This document shows positions 1 to 7,353 of a stretch of 9,957 bases of DNA, in pieces; the first letter of the stretch is position 1; each line of letters begins with the position of its first letter. The stretch spans positions 1 through 9,957 of the forward strand of contig CAAGKL010000227.1 in the NCBI GenBank assembly GCA_900770405.1. The letters are read 5' to 3'. The translations under genes and the position numbers were made by a program. The notes below the pieces were generated by a model that was not told the origin of the DNA, did not search any database, and worked only from the letters and a program-made list of their open reading frames with translations. The stretch comes from Clostridia bacterium (GTDB lineage: Bacteria > Bacillota > Clostridia > UBA1381).

Positions 1-1069
1 GCTTGTTGAGCACCGTCACGTCAAGCCCCAGATAGCTGTCCGACGCCTCGGGCAGCAGCGATTTCAAATAATCCTCGTCCGTCAGCGTGAGCCGGTAAAA
101 ATAATTTTTGCCGGTGTATACCGCAAAACGGTTTACCTTGCGCGCGGTCGCAATCTGCTTTTTTATCGTGTCGACCATTTCGCCGAGCTCGGTATCGACG
201 ATAATCTTCTCAATTTTGAAATGATCCTGCGCCGCCGAGACGAAAAACTCCTCCCTGAACCCGCGCGGAAATCTTATGAGCCTGTGGAACGGCACCTGCA
301 TAAGTCCGTCATCGTAGGCATTTGTCAAAAGCGTCATTATGTAGTTGTAGTCCTCATCGCCGGTATGCTCGGGGTCTGCTTTTTTGCGTTTTTTCGCATA
401 GTCGAGCGCAATTTCATATCGGCTCTGACCGTCTATCAGGAAGAACGTGTGTTCGTCGAGCAAATGCTGGATTTTCAGAATTTCCTCCTCGTCATCGACA
501 ATCCAGAGCTTCTGCTGCGTTCCGTCCTCGACGGTGCACTCCATATCGGGCGTGCGCGCGGAGATTGCCTGCATACAGTCAGTGATCGCGCGCTCATTTT
601 CGATATACATACAGTTCACCATACTGATATTCGCCCCCACCGCGGACAAAAGCTGCGAGCGGTCGACCTTGTTTTTCAGAACCGCCTCCTCGCACGGCAT
701 AACCGGGCCCTCCTCGATGTCGCAAAGCCGCATCTGAACCACAAAGCCGCGGTTTGCATAGGTGGCGTGGTGATATTCGAGCCGCTGCTCGTAAAGATAA
801 ATCGCCGGCTTTTTATCCCGCACCAGAACACCCGACGAAATCCAGTCGTCAAGATATTTTTTCGCACGCGTATAGCAGCTGTCCGCCTCGGTATCGTCCT
901 CGTACTCCATACCGCGTATTACGCGCACAATGTTGTATTTATCCAAATCATAGAGCCTGTGCTGTTCGTCCTCATCTATCGAATCGTACGGCGGAGCCAG
1001 CACCGCCCCCCTGTTCTCGACCTTTTCTTTATTGTACCTGTACCCGCGAAACGGTCTTATTATTGCCAC
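1..1069 (-). CDS. DUF1015 family protein (C-terminus cut by window edge)
   Basis: The start is a GTG at 1069-1067, chosen because GGGAGG (1077-1082 on this strand) lies 7 nt upstream. 356 residues are visible, and the frame is still open at the left edge. The family is usually a little over 400 residues, so only the C-terminal end is missing. Seen: the N-terminal IRPFRGYRYN block (residues 4-13), APPYDSI (25-31), YNIVRVIRG (45-53), NKVDRSQLLSAVGAN (133-147), DGQSRYEIAL (213-222) and FHRLI (261-265), in the order expected for DUF1015. Known: these are cytosolic proteins of unknown biochemical function, in Clostridia often encoded beside serC and serA (serine biosynthesis). Here the gene has its own promoter and leads its transcript, so any ser genes would lie beyond the left edge. 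Odd: histidines I recall as conserved in the family (the HE and DGHHRY motifs) are replaced here (C126-E127, and Q215-S216 in DGQSRY). There is no signal peptide or membrane segment. The family call is firm; the function is unknown. Confidence 0.88.
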   Translation of the reverse strand, partial: MAIIRPFRGYRYNKEKVENRGAVLAPPYDSIDEDEQHRLYDLDKYNIVRVIRGMEYEDDTEADSCYTRAKKYLDDWISSGVLVRDKKPAIYLYEQRLEYHHATYANRGFVVQMRLCDIEEGPVMPCEEAVLKNKVDRSQLLSAVGANISMVNCMYIENERAITDCMQAISARTPDMECTVEDGTQQKLWIVDDEEEILKIQHLLDEHTFFLIDGQSRYEIALDYAKKRKKADPEHTGDEDYNYIMTLLTNAYDDGLMQVPFHRLIRFPRGFREEFFVSAAQDHFKIEKIIVDTELGEMVDTIKKQIATARKVNRFAVYTGKNYFYRLTLTDEDYLKSLLPEASDSYLGLDVTVLNK

Positions 1070-1240
1070 AAAAAATCCTCCCAAGCTTTTTATTTAATGA
1101 TACACTTTTTTTCTCTATACTTCAATGCACATTTTGTTAAAACTTTATAATTTTTTTTCACGAAAATGCCTAAAAACTGATTTTTTGCAGAAAATAAAAT
1201 TGCCGAACAAGGCGAAAAATTTAAAAAGGAGGGGATTTTT
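1070..1240. other. AT-rich divergent intergenic region
   Basis: This 171-bp spacer separates the minus-strand DUF1015 gene from the plus-strand 58-residue gene. It is strikingly AT-rich compared with the flanking coding DNA, with several T-runs and A-runs. It holds the minus-strand promoter at 1097-1125. For the plus-strand gene the best candidate -10 is TATAAT at 1146-1151. I see no convincing -35 at 16-18 bp from it, so that promoter is uncertain. The leader ends in a very strong ribosome binding site, AAGGAGGGG at 1226-1234, 6 nt before the ATG at 1241. Confidence 0.6.
1097..1125 (-). promoter_or_regulatory. Sigma-A type promoter for the DUF1015 gene
   Basis: On the minus strand TTGAAG (1125-1120) and TATCAT (1102-1097) are separated by exactly 17 bp. 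This is close to the vegetative consensus TTGACA-17-TATAAT. Transcription would start near 1090, giving a leader of about 20 nt that holds the GGGAGG ribosome binding site and the GTG start at 1069. The spacer is A-rich. No operator-like inverted repeat is visible over it. Confidence 0.7.
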
Positions 1241-1417
1241 ATGTCAAATGCGGGATTTATGAAAGGTATGGCGGCAGGTCTGCTACTCGGCGCGTGCGCG
1301 ACTATGCTTGTCGACCCGGTATCCGACCGCCAGCGTCACAAGCTGATGCGGAAAACCGAGGGCGTTTTCAAGAGCATCGGCGGCGTTATTGACACTGCCA
1401 TGGGAATGTTCTCGTAA
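1241..1417 (+). CDS. Small glycine-zipper membrane protein, YtxH-like (58 aa)
   Basis: ATG at 1241 is preceded by AAGGAGGGG at 1226-1234, and the TAA at 1415-1417 is followed by a clear terminator, so this is a real stand-alone gene although short. Seen: residues 5-24 form one hydrophobic segment with glycines at 5, 9, 13 and 17, a perfect GxxxGxxxGxxxG zipper that favours close helix packing. It is followed by DPVSDRQRHKLMRK (25-38), a basic polar stretch, and a short amphipathic tail. This layout resembles the YtxH-like group (glycine-rich N-terminal helix, a Pro-containing turn, then a charged segment), which are small membrane-associated proteins of poorly defined role, sometimes tied to stress. 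The segment contains LGAC (16-19), so a lipoprotein reading is possible, but the position of C19 inside the helix and the single lysine before it make that less likely. Function not assigned. Confidence 0.8.
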   Translation: MSNAGFMKGMAAGLLLGACATMLVDPVSDRQRHKLMRKTEGVFKSIGGVIDTAMGMFS

Positions 1418-1424
1418 AACGAAG

Positions 1425-1469
1425 ATATGCACCCCCAAAAGCCGCAGCTTTCGGAGGTGCATATTTTTT
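1425..1469 (+). terminator. Rho-independent terminator, probably shared by convergent genes
   Basis: Nine perfect base pairs (ATATGCACC at 1425-1433 with GGTGCATAT at 1456-1464) continue inward through a C/A mismatch, two G-C pairs, an A/C mismatch and five more pairs to a CGCA loop at 1443-1446. The stem is followed by six T (1464-1469). It lies 7 nt after the stop of the 58-residue gene. On the minus strand the same stem begins right after the stop (1470-1468) of the secreted-protein gene and is followed by CTTCGTTTT, a weaker T-rich tail, so it may end both transcripts. Confidence 0.85.
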
Positions 1470-3417
1470 AATCGGAAATTTTAGTCAGAGCTTGTACGCT
1501 TATCGGAGTAAGTGATGCAAGCTTCATATTGAACATTTTCACCGTGTCGGTGCTGTCGTAATCATACGCAAAGCGCGCGCCGTATTCGCCGTCCGCCGAG
1601 CCGAGCTGCACGCCGAGCAACGTGCCGTCCGCGGAATATGCCGCCAGGATAACATCGTCTCCGACATCATCGCCCTTTATGTCAACATACGCCGCATCGG
1701 GCAGTACGCCGTCCGCAATCACGTTCGCATCGTCGGCGTAGAAGGACAGCTCCGCCGTCGGCTCATAGTTGTCAACCGCTTCTGTCCGCTTTTCAATCGT
1801 CAGATTGTCGATGTACATATCACTCGCGGCAATTTCCGTGCCGTTGTTGTAGCCAAAGAACTGCAGCGTCGCGGGGCGTGCGCCCGTCCGCGCGGAAAGC
1901 GCCGCATTTTCTGCGACCTTCTCACCGTCGATATACAGGTCAAAGGTCGACGCAGTGTTGTCGATGTCAAAGCGCACGCGGTAGGTTTTTCCGTTTTCAA
2001 ACGCAGCGGCAAGCGGCATTACGCTGTCCGCGGCATAGTAAAATCCGCTCTTTTCGCTGTCCGACACAAGGTACACTGTCGCCGCGTCGGGATATTTTAC
2101 AAGATAGGCTGTTCCGTCAAAATATTCGCCCCACGCACTTTCATCGTAAGCTCTGCCGCTCGCTTTTGAATAATATACATTTGACGCAACAGTCACCGCC
2201 TGCGTATAGGTCTCGCCGACCTGTGCGCGCCAGTCAAAGCTTACGCTGACCTTGTCGCTGCCGAGCAGCGCGGCATTTTTATAGTCAACATTGATACCGC
2301 CCCTGTTAAGTCCCTCTCCTGATAAAAGGTCTGTATCTGTACTGCCTATTCTCAGTGCGCCGTTCTCAAATCCGGCATAGCCCGAAATTCTGTGTCTCGG
2401 TTTGCTCTTACTCCCGTTCGCATAAAACGACCAGTTCATATTATACTGCCAAGCCTCATCACCGGCAAAATATGCCGAGCCGTTTTGCAGACCGAAGGTT
2501 TTGTTATCAAACATAGCGTCGTCATAGGCGAAATCCTGTGTGTAGGCGCTGCTGATTTTTGCACCTTTCTGCGAATAGGATACATTGTCAATCGTAGCCC
2601 ACTGCACATTTTTGTCACTCGTCGTCGGGATTGTATAAAGTCCGAATTTCAGCGTTGTCGGCACTGTGCCGGTTGGAGCGTCGAGTGAAGCCTGCTCCAT
2701 AACCGGCTTTGCAAGTATGCCGATTTTGCCCTGCTCGCAGTAAAGCGTAATTTTGCCGTCCGAAATTTCGGCGCGAATATTGATGTCCCAGTTCTCGCCG
2801 ATGTCGGCAAGCTTTTTCACCTCGCCGGTGTGCACAGCGTAGAGCCCGCCCATATACGCAACCAAAATCATACCGTCCTTGCCGGCGGAAACGCTGTTCA
2901 CCGCATCCTTTGCCGTGCCGAACACCGACGTATCTGCGCCAAGATCCGACACAGACCCCGCACCGCTGTCCGACGAGCAGATTATCACATACTGGAACTG
3001 ATTTTCATAGTTGTCTCCGTCCTCGTCCTCATAAAAATCCGGACGCCAGGTAAAGTCAACAACCGCCGTTTCAAGGTCAAAGCCTACATCCTTCGGGCTG
3101 TAAGTGAAATTCGTGTGCCGCGATTTGCCGGAGGTAGTGCGGCGGAGTTTTACCGAATTCGCCCCCTCATCGCACACAAGCTGCGCATTAATCGCCGCAC
3201 CGTAAAGGCTGATTTGTGCTCTGTCCGAGGAAATCGTCCCGTCGGCAAAATTCACCTGCTCGCCCGCCGCATAGCCGTCAAGGCTTTTAAGCGCGGACAA
3301 ATCCCAGTCCTCGCTGCAAAAATTGCGCAAGGGCTCTGCCGCATACACCTGCGACCCGAGGAGAATTGCCGCTGCGGCAAGGCCCGCCGCCGTTTTTCTG
3401 AAAAATCCGTTCATCAT
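1468..3417 (-). CDS. Secreted protein with tandem concanavalin-like modules
   Basis: ATG at 3417, with AAAGGGG 6 nt upstream. A second ATG follows directly (3414), so the start is uncertain by one codon. Seen: a signal peptide (basic FFRK, hydrophobic core 10-22, likely cleavage after VYA, residue 26). Two similar beta-sandwich regions follow, about 35-282 and 290-545, each ending in an IDN signature (ATIDNVSYS; YIDNLTIEK), as in concanavalin/LamG-like or DUF1080-type modules. The second holds FDLYIDGEKV (492-501), a typical strand pair of that fold. Residues 553-645 form a small domain with AAYSADGTLLGV and VKMFNMKLASLTPI, resembling a C-terminal beta domain common in clostridial secreted proteins. 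No SLH repeats, sortase motif or catalytic signature was found. It starts 15 bp after the lyase gene, so it is almost certainly last in the same operon. Likely a glycan-binding or accessory protein for the lyase (inference); an unrecognised enzyme cannot be excluded. Confidence 0.85.
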   Translation of the reverse strand: MMNGFFRKTAAGLAAAAILLGSQVYAAEPLRNFCSEDWDLSALKSLDGYAAGEQVNFADGTISSDRAQISLYGAAINAQLVCDEGANSVKLRRTTSGKSRHTNFTYSPKDVGFDLETAVVDFTWRPDFYEDEDGDNYENQFQYVIICSSDSGAGSVSDLGADTSVFGTAKDAVNSVSAGKDGMILVAYMGGLYAVHTGEVKKLADIGENWDINIRAEISDGKITLYCEQGKIGILAKPVMEQASLDAPTGTVPTTLKFGLYTIPTTSDKNVQWATIDNVSYSQKGAKISSAYTQDFAYDDAMFDNKTFGLQNGSAYFAGDEAWQYNMNWSFYANGSKSKPRHRISGYAGFENGALRIGSTDTDLLSGEGLNRGGINVDYKNAALLGSDKVSVSFDWRAQVGETYTQAVTVASNVYYSKASGRAYDESAWGEYFDGTAYLVKYPDAATVYLVSDSEKSGFYYAADSVMPLAAAFENGKTYRVRFDIDNTASTFDLYIDGEKVAENAALSARTGARPATLQFFGYNNGTEIAASDMYIDNLTIEKRTEAVDNYEPTAELSFYADDANVIADGVLPDAAYVDIKGDDVGDDVILAAYSADGTLLGVQLGSADGEYGARFAYDYDSTDTVKMFNMKLASLTPISVQALTKISD

Positions 3418-3432
3418 AATTTACCCCTTTCT

Positions 3433-6400
3433 TCATTGCATAAGCTGCAAAAATTTACATATAACCGTGCACATCATCGCACGCGTCGCGCCGCCGCGCG
3501 GGTCGGCGATTTTGCCGCCGTTTCCGCTTATCACGCCCGCATTTATCATCGCGTTCATATCCGACCGCGCCCAGACGCTGACCTCTGCGCCGTCGGAAAA
3601 TCCCGCAAGCGCGTCCGACATATCGAGCGCAATATCCGAGAATTTCGCCAGGTGCGCAAGCATCACGCAGAGCTCCTCGCGCGTTATCTCGTCATCGGGG
3701 CGGAAATACCCGCCGCTGCCCGACGCAATACCGGCATACACCGCCGCCGCAACCGCGCCGGTATACCAGCTGTCCGTGCCGACATCGGCGAAGTCGCCGC
3801 CGTATTCCGTCTGCGGGATTTTGCCCAGCTGCACCAGAAATGCCGCCGCCTCCGCGCGGGTCAGCGTCCTGTCGGGCAAAAATTCCCCGCCGTAGCCCGC
3901 CGCAATGCCGAGCGCCGCCGCTTTTTCGATGTATTCCCGCGCCCAGTGCTCCGAAATGTCGGAAAACTGCGGCACATCGGGCGATGCCGCAGGCTCGGGC
4001 GTCACCGCAGGAATCACCGCGCCGGACGAGCCGCCCGATGAGCTCCCGCCGCTACCGCCGCCCGATGAACCGCCAGACGAGCCGCCGCCCGTGTCGGATT
4101 TCTTCTTATATAATATAATATCAAAAAGGCTGTCCTTAAAGCTCACCGAAAACCTGCCGCCCACCGACGTCACCTCGATGTACTTATCCGTCGCGAGCGG
4201 GTACACTCTCCCGCCGCGCACATACCCCGCCGAAAGCCCGGTATCGGGCAGCGTCAGCACCGGCGGCTTGTCGAATTTCACCGCAGCCGAGTAGCCTATC
4301 TGCGCAGCAAATGCCCCGTCCGGCTCGGCGGTTTTCGATGCTGCAATCGGCGCGGGCACTGTTCCGTCCCAGCCGTCTGCCGAAAGCGTCGTTCCCGCCG
4401 CAAAGGTCAGGCTCGCCGTGTAGGTTTTCCCGTCCGCCGCAAAGCTGCCCTCGGTCGTTATCTCCTCCTCGGTCACCGCGCTGCCGTCGGCGGCATCGAG
4501 GATATAATAATCCTTTGCAAACACAACATAGCTGCCGTTTTTGTACCACACGACGGGCTCGCCGTTTAAGCGAACCTCTGCCGCATCGGGCGCATACACC
4601 GCCAGCCGCGCCAACTCGTCCGCGGCTATCCCGTCGGAGAAAATCTCCACCGCCCCCGGCGAATACACCGCCGAAAGATTGTCAATCGCCGTGCCGCCGC
4701 GCATATACACGATATTCCTGCCGCCGTCGGTAAGCCTTGCGCCGCGGCTTATATTCACCGCCGCAAGCGAGCCGTCGGCGTATTTTTCCACATACGCCTG
4801 CCTGCCGTCAAAGCCGTACCCGCCGCCGATTTCGCGCTCCGCCGGCTGCGTCTCGTTTGAATTGTAGTAGACCGCCGTGCTGTCGCGCCCGCCGATGTGC
4901 AGCGAAAGCGTAAAGGAGGTCGCCGCTCCGGACTGCGCCAAAATCTCGTTTTCCTCCGCGGTGCAGGTGTCGTCCGAGCCCTTTTTCACCGGGAAAAGCA
5001 CAGTATCGTACACCGCGTCCCCGGTCGTCGTCTGCTCAAAGCGGGCATAATTCGCGTATTCGGTGCTCTGTTCCGTGCCCGAATAATACCCGCGCACGAT
5101 TTTGCCGACGCTGTCCGGGCGGACGTTGATAAGCCGCAAATCCGCGCCCTCGTCAAAATCCGTCGTCAGCAAATTTTCCTTAAGCGAAATATTCGCGCCC
5201 GGCAGAAAATGCCAGTTCTGCGAGTAATTATGCTCACCCGCGCCGCCCGAAACATAGTCGGACACTATCCAGAAATACGGCTTCACAAACAGGATATTGC
5301 GCGTATGGCGAAACGGATTTACCGACTCGTCATAGCCCTGATAGGCGTCAAAATAGTCGTTTGTCTTGAAAATCGGCACATCGCCCGCCACAAGCCCCTG
5401 GCTTTTGCCGTCGATTGTGACGGTGTTATGCGCCTCGGCGGTGAGCCTGAGCCAATTGCTTATTTTGTTGTCATTGTAGTTGTTTCTGCCCGGGTCGACA
5501 ATCAGCCGCTGCCCGTAGGCATACATCGCGATTGACATATTGTCCGGGTGCGTGTGGCTGCGCGCATCTGCCGCCGCCGCATTTATCGCGAGCATCAGAT
5601 CGTCGCTGCTCCAGCCGCTGCGCATAAACGCCAGCCTGTTGCTGCCGGCAAAATAGCGCGAGGTGTATCCCGGGTGCACGCCGTCCTCGCCGTTCTTTGC
5701 AAGATAGCGCAGGCGGTCATCATCGAGCAGGCGCGCCGTTTCCGCGACTATCCCGAAATTATACACCGCGTCCGAGTCGCCGAGCTGAATGTCAATCCCG
5801 TTCGGAAAGCTTGCGTTCGCGATATATTCGGCAAGCTTGCGCGTGTACTCATAAAAATCCTCGCCGAGCTCAAAGCCGTAGGTGTCGGCGGAAATTATGG
5901 TATTGTTGAAAATATTCAAAACCGTCGCCGCATACGCCGTCGTGCCCTCCTTATAGTCATCGTTCGCCATAAGGTTTCTCGTAAGCTCGCCCCAGCGTTT
6001 CAGCATCAGCGCCTTCCACTCGCCGTTTTTGCGAAATTCCGGGAAATATATCACCGATTTCATCAGTCCACGCGTGTGGAAACAGCCGTGGTTGTGGTCG
6101 GCGCGGTAATTCGCCGGATAGGTCAGAAATTCCGACAGCTGCCACATATTTTTAATGAACGCTGTCGCGGAATTTGCATCGAGCGCATCACTTTCGAGCA
6201 GGTCGTGGAAAATGTTCACGAACAAATTCAGCCGCATTGCCGCGTCCTGCGAGGTGTATGCGCCGACATTTTCGCGCGTGCTTTCGACAAACGCGTCCAA
6301 AAGTGACACAAGCGCGCGGGCGTAAAGCTCGTTTTTCGAGCTTCTGTAGCAGCCGCTCATCGTTGTCGCCCAGCTGAAGCGCGCGAAATTATTCGACAGC

Positions 6401-7338
6401 CCCGATGCAAAGCCCGCCGTGCCGTCCGGAACACTTACGAAATCGCAGTCCGAGCCGTTGTAGCTTATGACCTCCTGCTGCGAATTGCTCCAGCAAAGGC
6501 TGTCCTCGGTCCAGATGTTCTGGCTGCTTTTGAAAACCGCAAGCGAGGTCTGCTCCCCCGTCGAGCGTGCGCGGATTTTCAGCTGCGCCGCCTCGACCTT
6601 TTCGTCGGCGCTAAGTCCGCTTATGCGGAATTTCAGCACCGCGCGCCGCGTATCGCTGCCGATTGCGGCGGGGTAAGCTTCGTCACCGGTCGACTCCTTG
6701 CAGTAGAGGTATTCGCCCGTGCCGAAGCTCTCCTCCGGCGAGCCCGCGTCGATATACGCGTCCGCCGTCGCCTCGGTTTCATAGCGCTTTCCGTGGACGT
6801 AGTACACAAGCGTCGGCGGGTACTCGCTCTCACGGCTGCAAAGCTGTGCCGCGCTCTCCGCCTTATATCGCTGTATAAGCGTCAGCGAATATGTTCCCCT
6901 GCCGCTCACCACGCCGCTTAAATCTATCTCGCAATCCTCCCACTCGCCGCCGACGGTAAAGGTTCCGCCCACGCCCGCGCCGGAGAAAAACAGTATCCCG
7001 TCCGACAAAAGCTCCGCCGTTTGATACCGCTCGCTGTAGTTGTGCATATCAAAGAGCGTGTCGCGCGTTTTCATATAGTTCAAAAGCTCGGATTTCGCGT
7101 CGGCGTAATTGCCGTCCTTGACATATGCCAACACGTCGCCGAGCGCCGGAAAGCTCTCGTAATCGAGCTTGCCCGAGCGCCCCGCGAGCCATTTTTCGCC
7201 ATCCTTGTCCCACACGCCAAAAAAATTCTCATCGGTCATTGCCGCCGCGTCGGTGTAGCTCTCCTCGGCGTGCACCGGGGCGTATGTCCCGCAAAGCAGC
7301 ATCTGCGCACAAAGCAGCATCGCCAAAAGTTTTTTCAT
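3433..7338 (-). CDS. SLH-anchored heparinase II/III-type polysaccharide lyase
   Basis: The start is set at the ATG at 7338 (MKKLLAML), which has GGAG 6 nt upstream and opens a normal signal peptide cleaved near VHA-EE (residue 24). The frame extends further upstream (to 7386), but those residues fit neither a signal peptide nor a ribosome binding site. Layout of the 1301 residues: N-terminal helical region about 60-95; DNRLRE/CBM96-like module 188-300; alpha/alpha toroid about 335-545; heparinase II/III beta-sandwich from about 560; further beta region about 800-1078; Gly/Ser linker 1082-1106; SLH repeats about 1125-1170, 1183-1233 and 1247-1301. Candidate catalytic residues are N416-H417 (HNHG), Y469 (EGTTAY), H597 (SHTHPDN) and H637 (EAHNT), matching the PL15/PL17/PL12-type Asn/His/Tyr pattern. 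Such enzymes cleave uronic-acid polysaccharides by beta-elimination. SLH repeats would hold it on the cell wall polymer. The substrate and exact PL family are not assignable here. It lies 60 bp after the large SLH protein and 15 bp before the secreted protein. Confidence 0.9.
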   Translation of the reverse strand: MKKLLAMLLCAQMLLCGTYAPVHAEESYTDAAAMTDENFFGVWDKDGEKWLAGRSGKLDYESFPALGDVLAYVKDGNYADAKSELLNYMKTRDTLFDMHNYSERYQTAELLSDGILFFSGAGVGGTFTVGGEWEDCEIDLSGVVSGRGTYSLTLIQRYKAESAAQLCSRESEYPPTLVYYVHGKRYETEATADAYIDAGSPEESFGTGEYLYCKESTGDEAYPAAIGSDTRRAVLKFRISGLSADEKVEAAQLKIRARSTGEQTSLAVFKSSQNIWTEDSLCWSNSQQEVISYNGSDCDFVSVPDGTAGFASGLSNNFARFSWATTMSGCYRSSKNELYARALVSLLDAFVESTRENVGAYTSQDAAMRLNLFVNIFHDLLESDALDANSATAFIKNMWQLSEFLTYPANYRADHNHGCFHTRGLMKSVIYFPEFRKNGEWKALMLKRWGELTRNLMANDDYKEGTTAYAATVLNIFNNTIISADTYGFELGEDFYEYTRKLAEYIANASFPNGIDIQLGDSDAVYNFGIVAETARLLDDDRLRYLAKNGEDGVHPGYTSRYFAGSNRLAFMRSGWSSDDLMLAINAAAADARSHTHPDNMSIAMYAYGQRLIVDPGRNNYNDNKISNWLRLTAEAHNTVTIDGKSQGLVAGDVPIFKTNDYFDAYQGYDESVNPFRHTRNILFVKPYFWIVSDYVSGGAGEHNYSQNWHFLPGANISLKENLLTTDFDEGADLRLINVRPDSVGKIVRGYYSGTEQSTEYANYARFEQTTTGDAVYDTVLFPVKKGSDDTCTAEENEILAQSGAATSFTLSLHIGGRDSTAVYYNSNETQPAEREIGGGYGFDGRQAYVEKYADGSLAAVNISRGARLTDGGRNIVYMRGGTAIDNLSAVYSPGAVEIFSDGIAADELARLAVYAPDAAEVRLNGEPVVWYKNGSYVVFAKDYYILDAADGSAVTEEEITTEGSFAADGKTYTASLTFAAGTTLSADGWDGTVPAPIAASKTAEPDGAFAAQIGYSAAVKFDKPPVLTLPDTGLSAGYVRGGRVYPLATDKYIEVTSVGGRFSVSFKDSLFDIILYKKKSDTGGGSSGGSSGGGSGGSSSGGSSGAVIPAVTPEPAASPDVPQFSDISEHWAREYIEKAAALGIAAGYGGEFLPDRTLTRAEAAAFLVQLGKIPQTEYGGDFADVGTDSWYTGAVAAAVYAGIASGSGGYFRPDDEITREELCVMLAHLAKFSDIALDMSDALAGFSDGAEVSVWARSDMNAMINAGVISGNGGKIADPRGGATRAMMCTVICKFLQLMQ
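3436..3966 (-). other. Three SLH repeats of the lyase (cell wall anchor)
   Basis: Residues about 1125-1301: each repeat opens with F-S/A-D, has a W or equivalent a few residues later, a central G-I/V-x-x-G turn, and ends in a TRAE-type motif: LTRAEAAAFL, ITREELCVML and ATRAMMCTVI. Three SLH repeats form a pseudo-trimer that binds secondary cell wall polymer, usually through pyruvylated mannosamine. The third repeat has TRAM in place of TRAE and ends at the C-terminus. Confidence 0.9.
4021..4095 (-). repeat. Gly/Ser linker repeat in the lyase gene
   Basis: Residues 1082-1106 are an almost pure Gly/Ser run beginning DTGGGSSGG, encoded by imperfect copies of a ccgcccgatgag-type unit. It is a flexible spacer between the last beta domain and the SLH anchor. 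It is followed by a short Pro/Ala/Val stretch (1107-1122). A near-identical 20-nt block opens the linker of the upstream SLH gene (8009-8028). Confidence 0.8.
6439..6777 (-). other. DNRLRE (CBM96-like) module inside the lyase
   Basis: Residues 188-300 of the lyase read as a DNRLRE domain: ATADAYIDAGSP, then a FGTGEYLYCK block, RRAVLKFRISGL, VEAAQLKIRARS, and finally IWTEDSLCWSN. The ADAY opening, the R-x-x-L-K-F strand, the A-x-L strand and the closing W-T/S-E...W-x-N are the hallmarks. Such modules are beta-sandwiches, some of which (CBM96) bind acidic polysaccharides such as alginate. It lies between an N-terminal helix-rich stretch and the main toroid of the lyase. Confidence 0.75.
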
Positions 7339-7344
7339 TGTAAT

Positions 7345-7348
7345 CTCC
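7345..7348 (-). promoter_or_regulatory. Ribosome binding site that decides the lyase start
   Basis: GGAG on the minus strand, 6 nt from the ATG at 7338-7336. It favours that start over an ATG at 7350, which overlaps this site, and one at 7386, which has no recognisable Shine-Dalgarno sequence. The protein from 7338 begins with a canonical Lys-Lys-hydrophobic signal peptide. Confidence 0.75.
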
Positions 7349-7353
7349 ATTCC

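Noticed and set aside
221..1150. Plus-strand open frame of 309 codons
   Set aside because: It is antisense to the DUF1015 gene and its promoter. The minus-strand frame shows family motifs and a proper ribosome binding site.
1289..1300. Lipobox (LGAC) in the 58-residue protein
   Set aside because: The cysteine sits within the glycine-zipper helix, with few positive charges before it. A YtxH-like membrane protein fits better, though lipidation is not excluded.
2830..4041. Long plus-strand open frame (403 codons)
   Set aside because: Lies antisense across the secreted-protein and lyase genes. It is Arg/His-rich with no ribosome binding site or domain, as expected from GC-rich codon bias on the opposite strand.
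4021..4095. Possible CRISPR-like or satellite repeat
   Set aside because: The repetition is in-frame Gly/Ser coding sequence of a linker, with no regular spacers.
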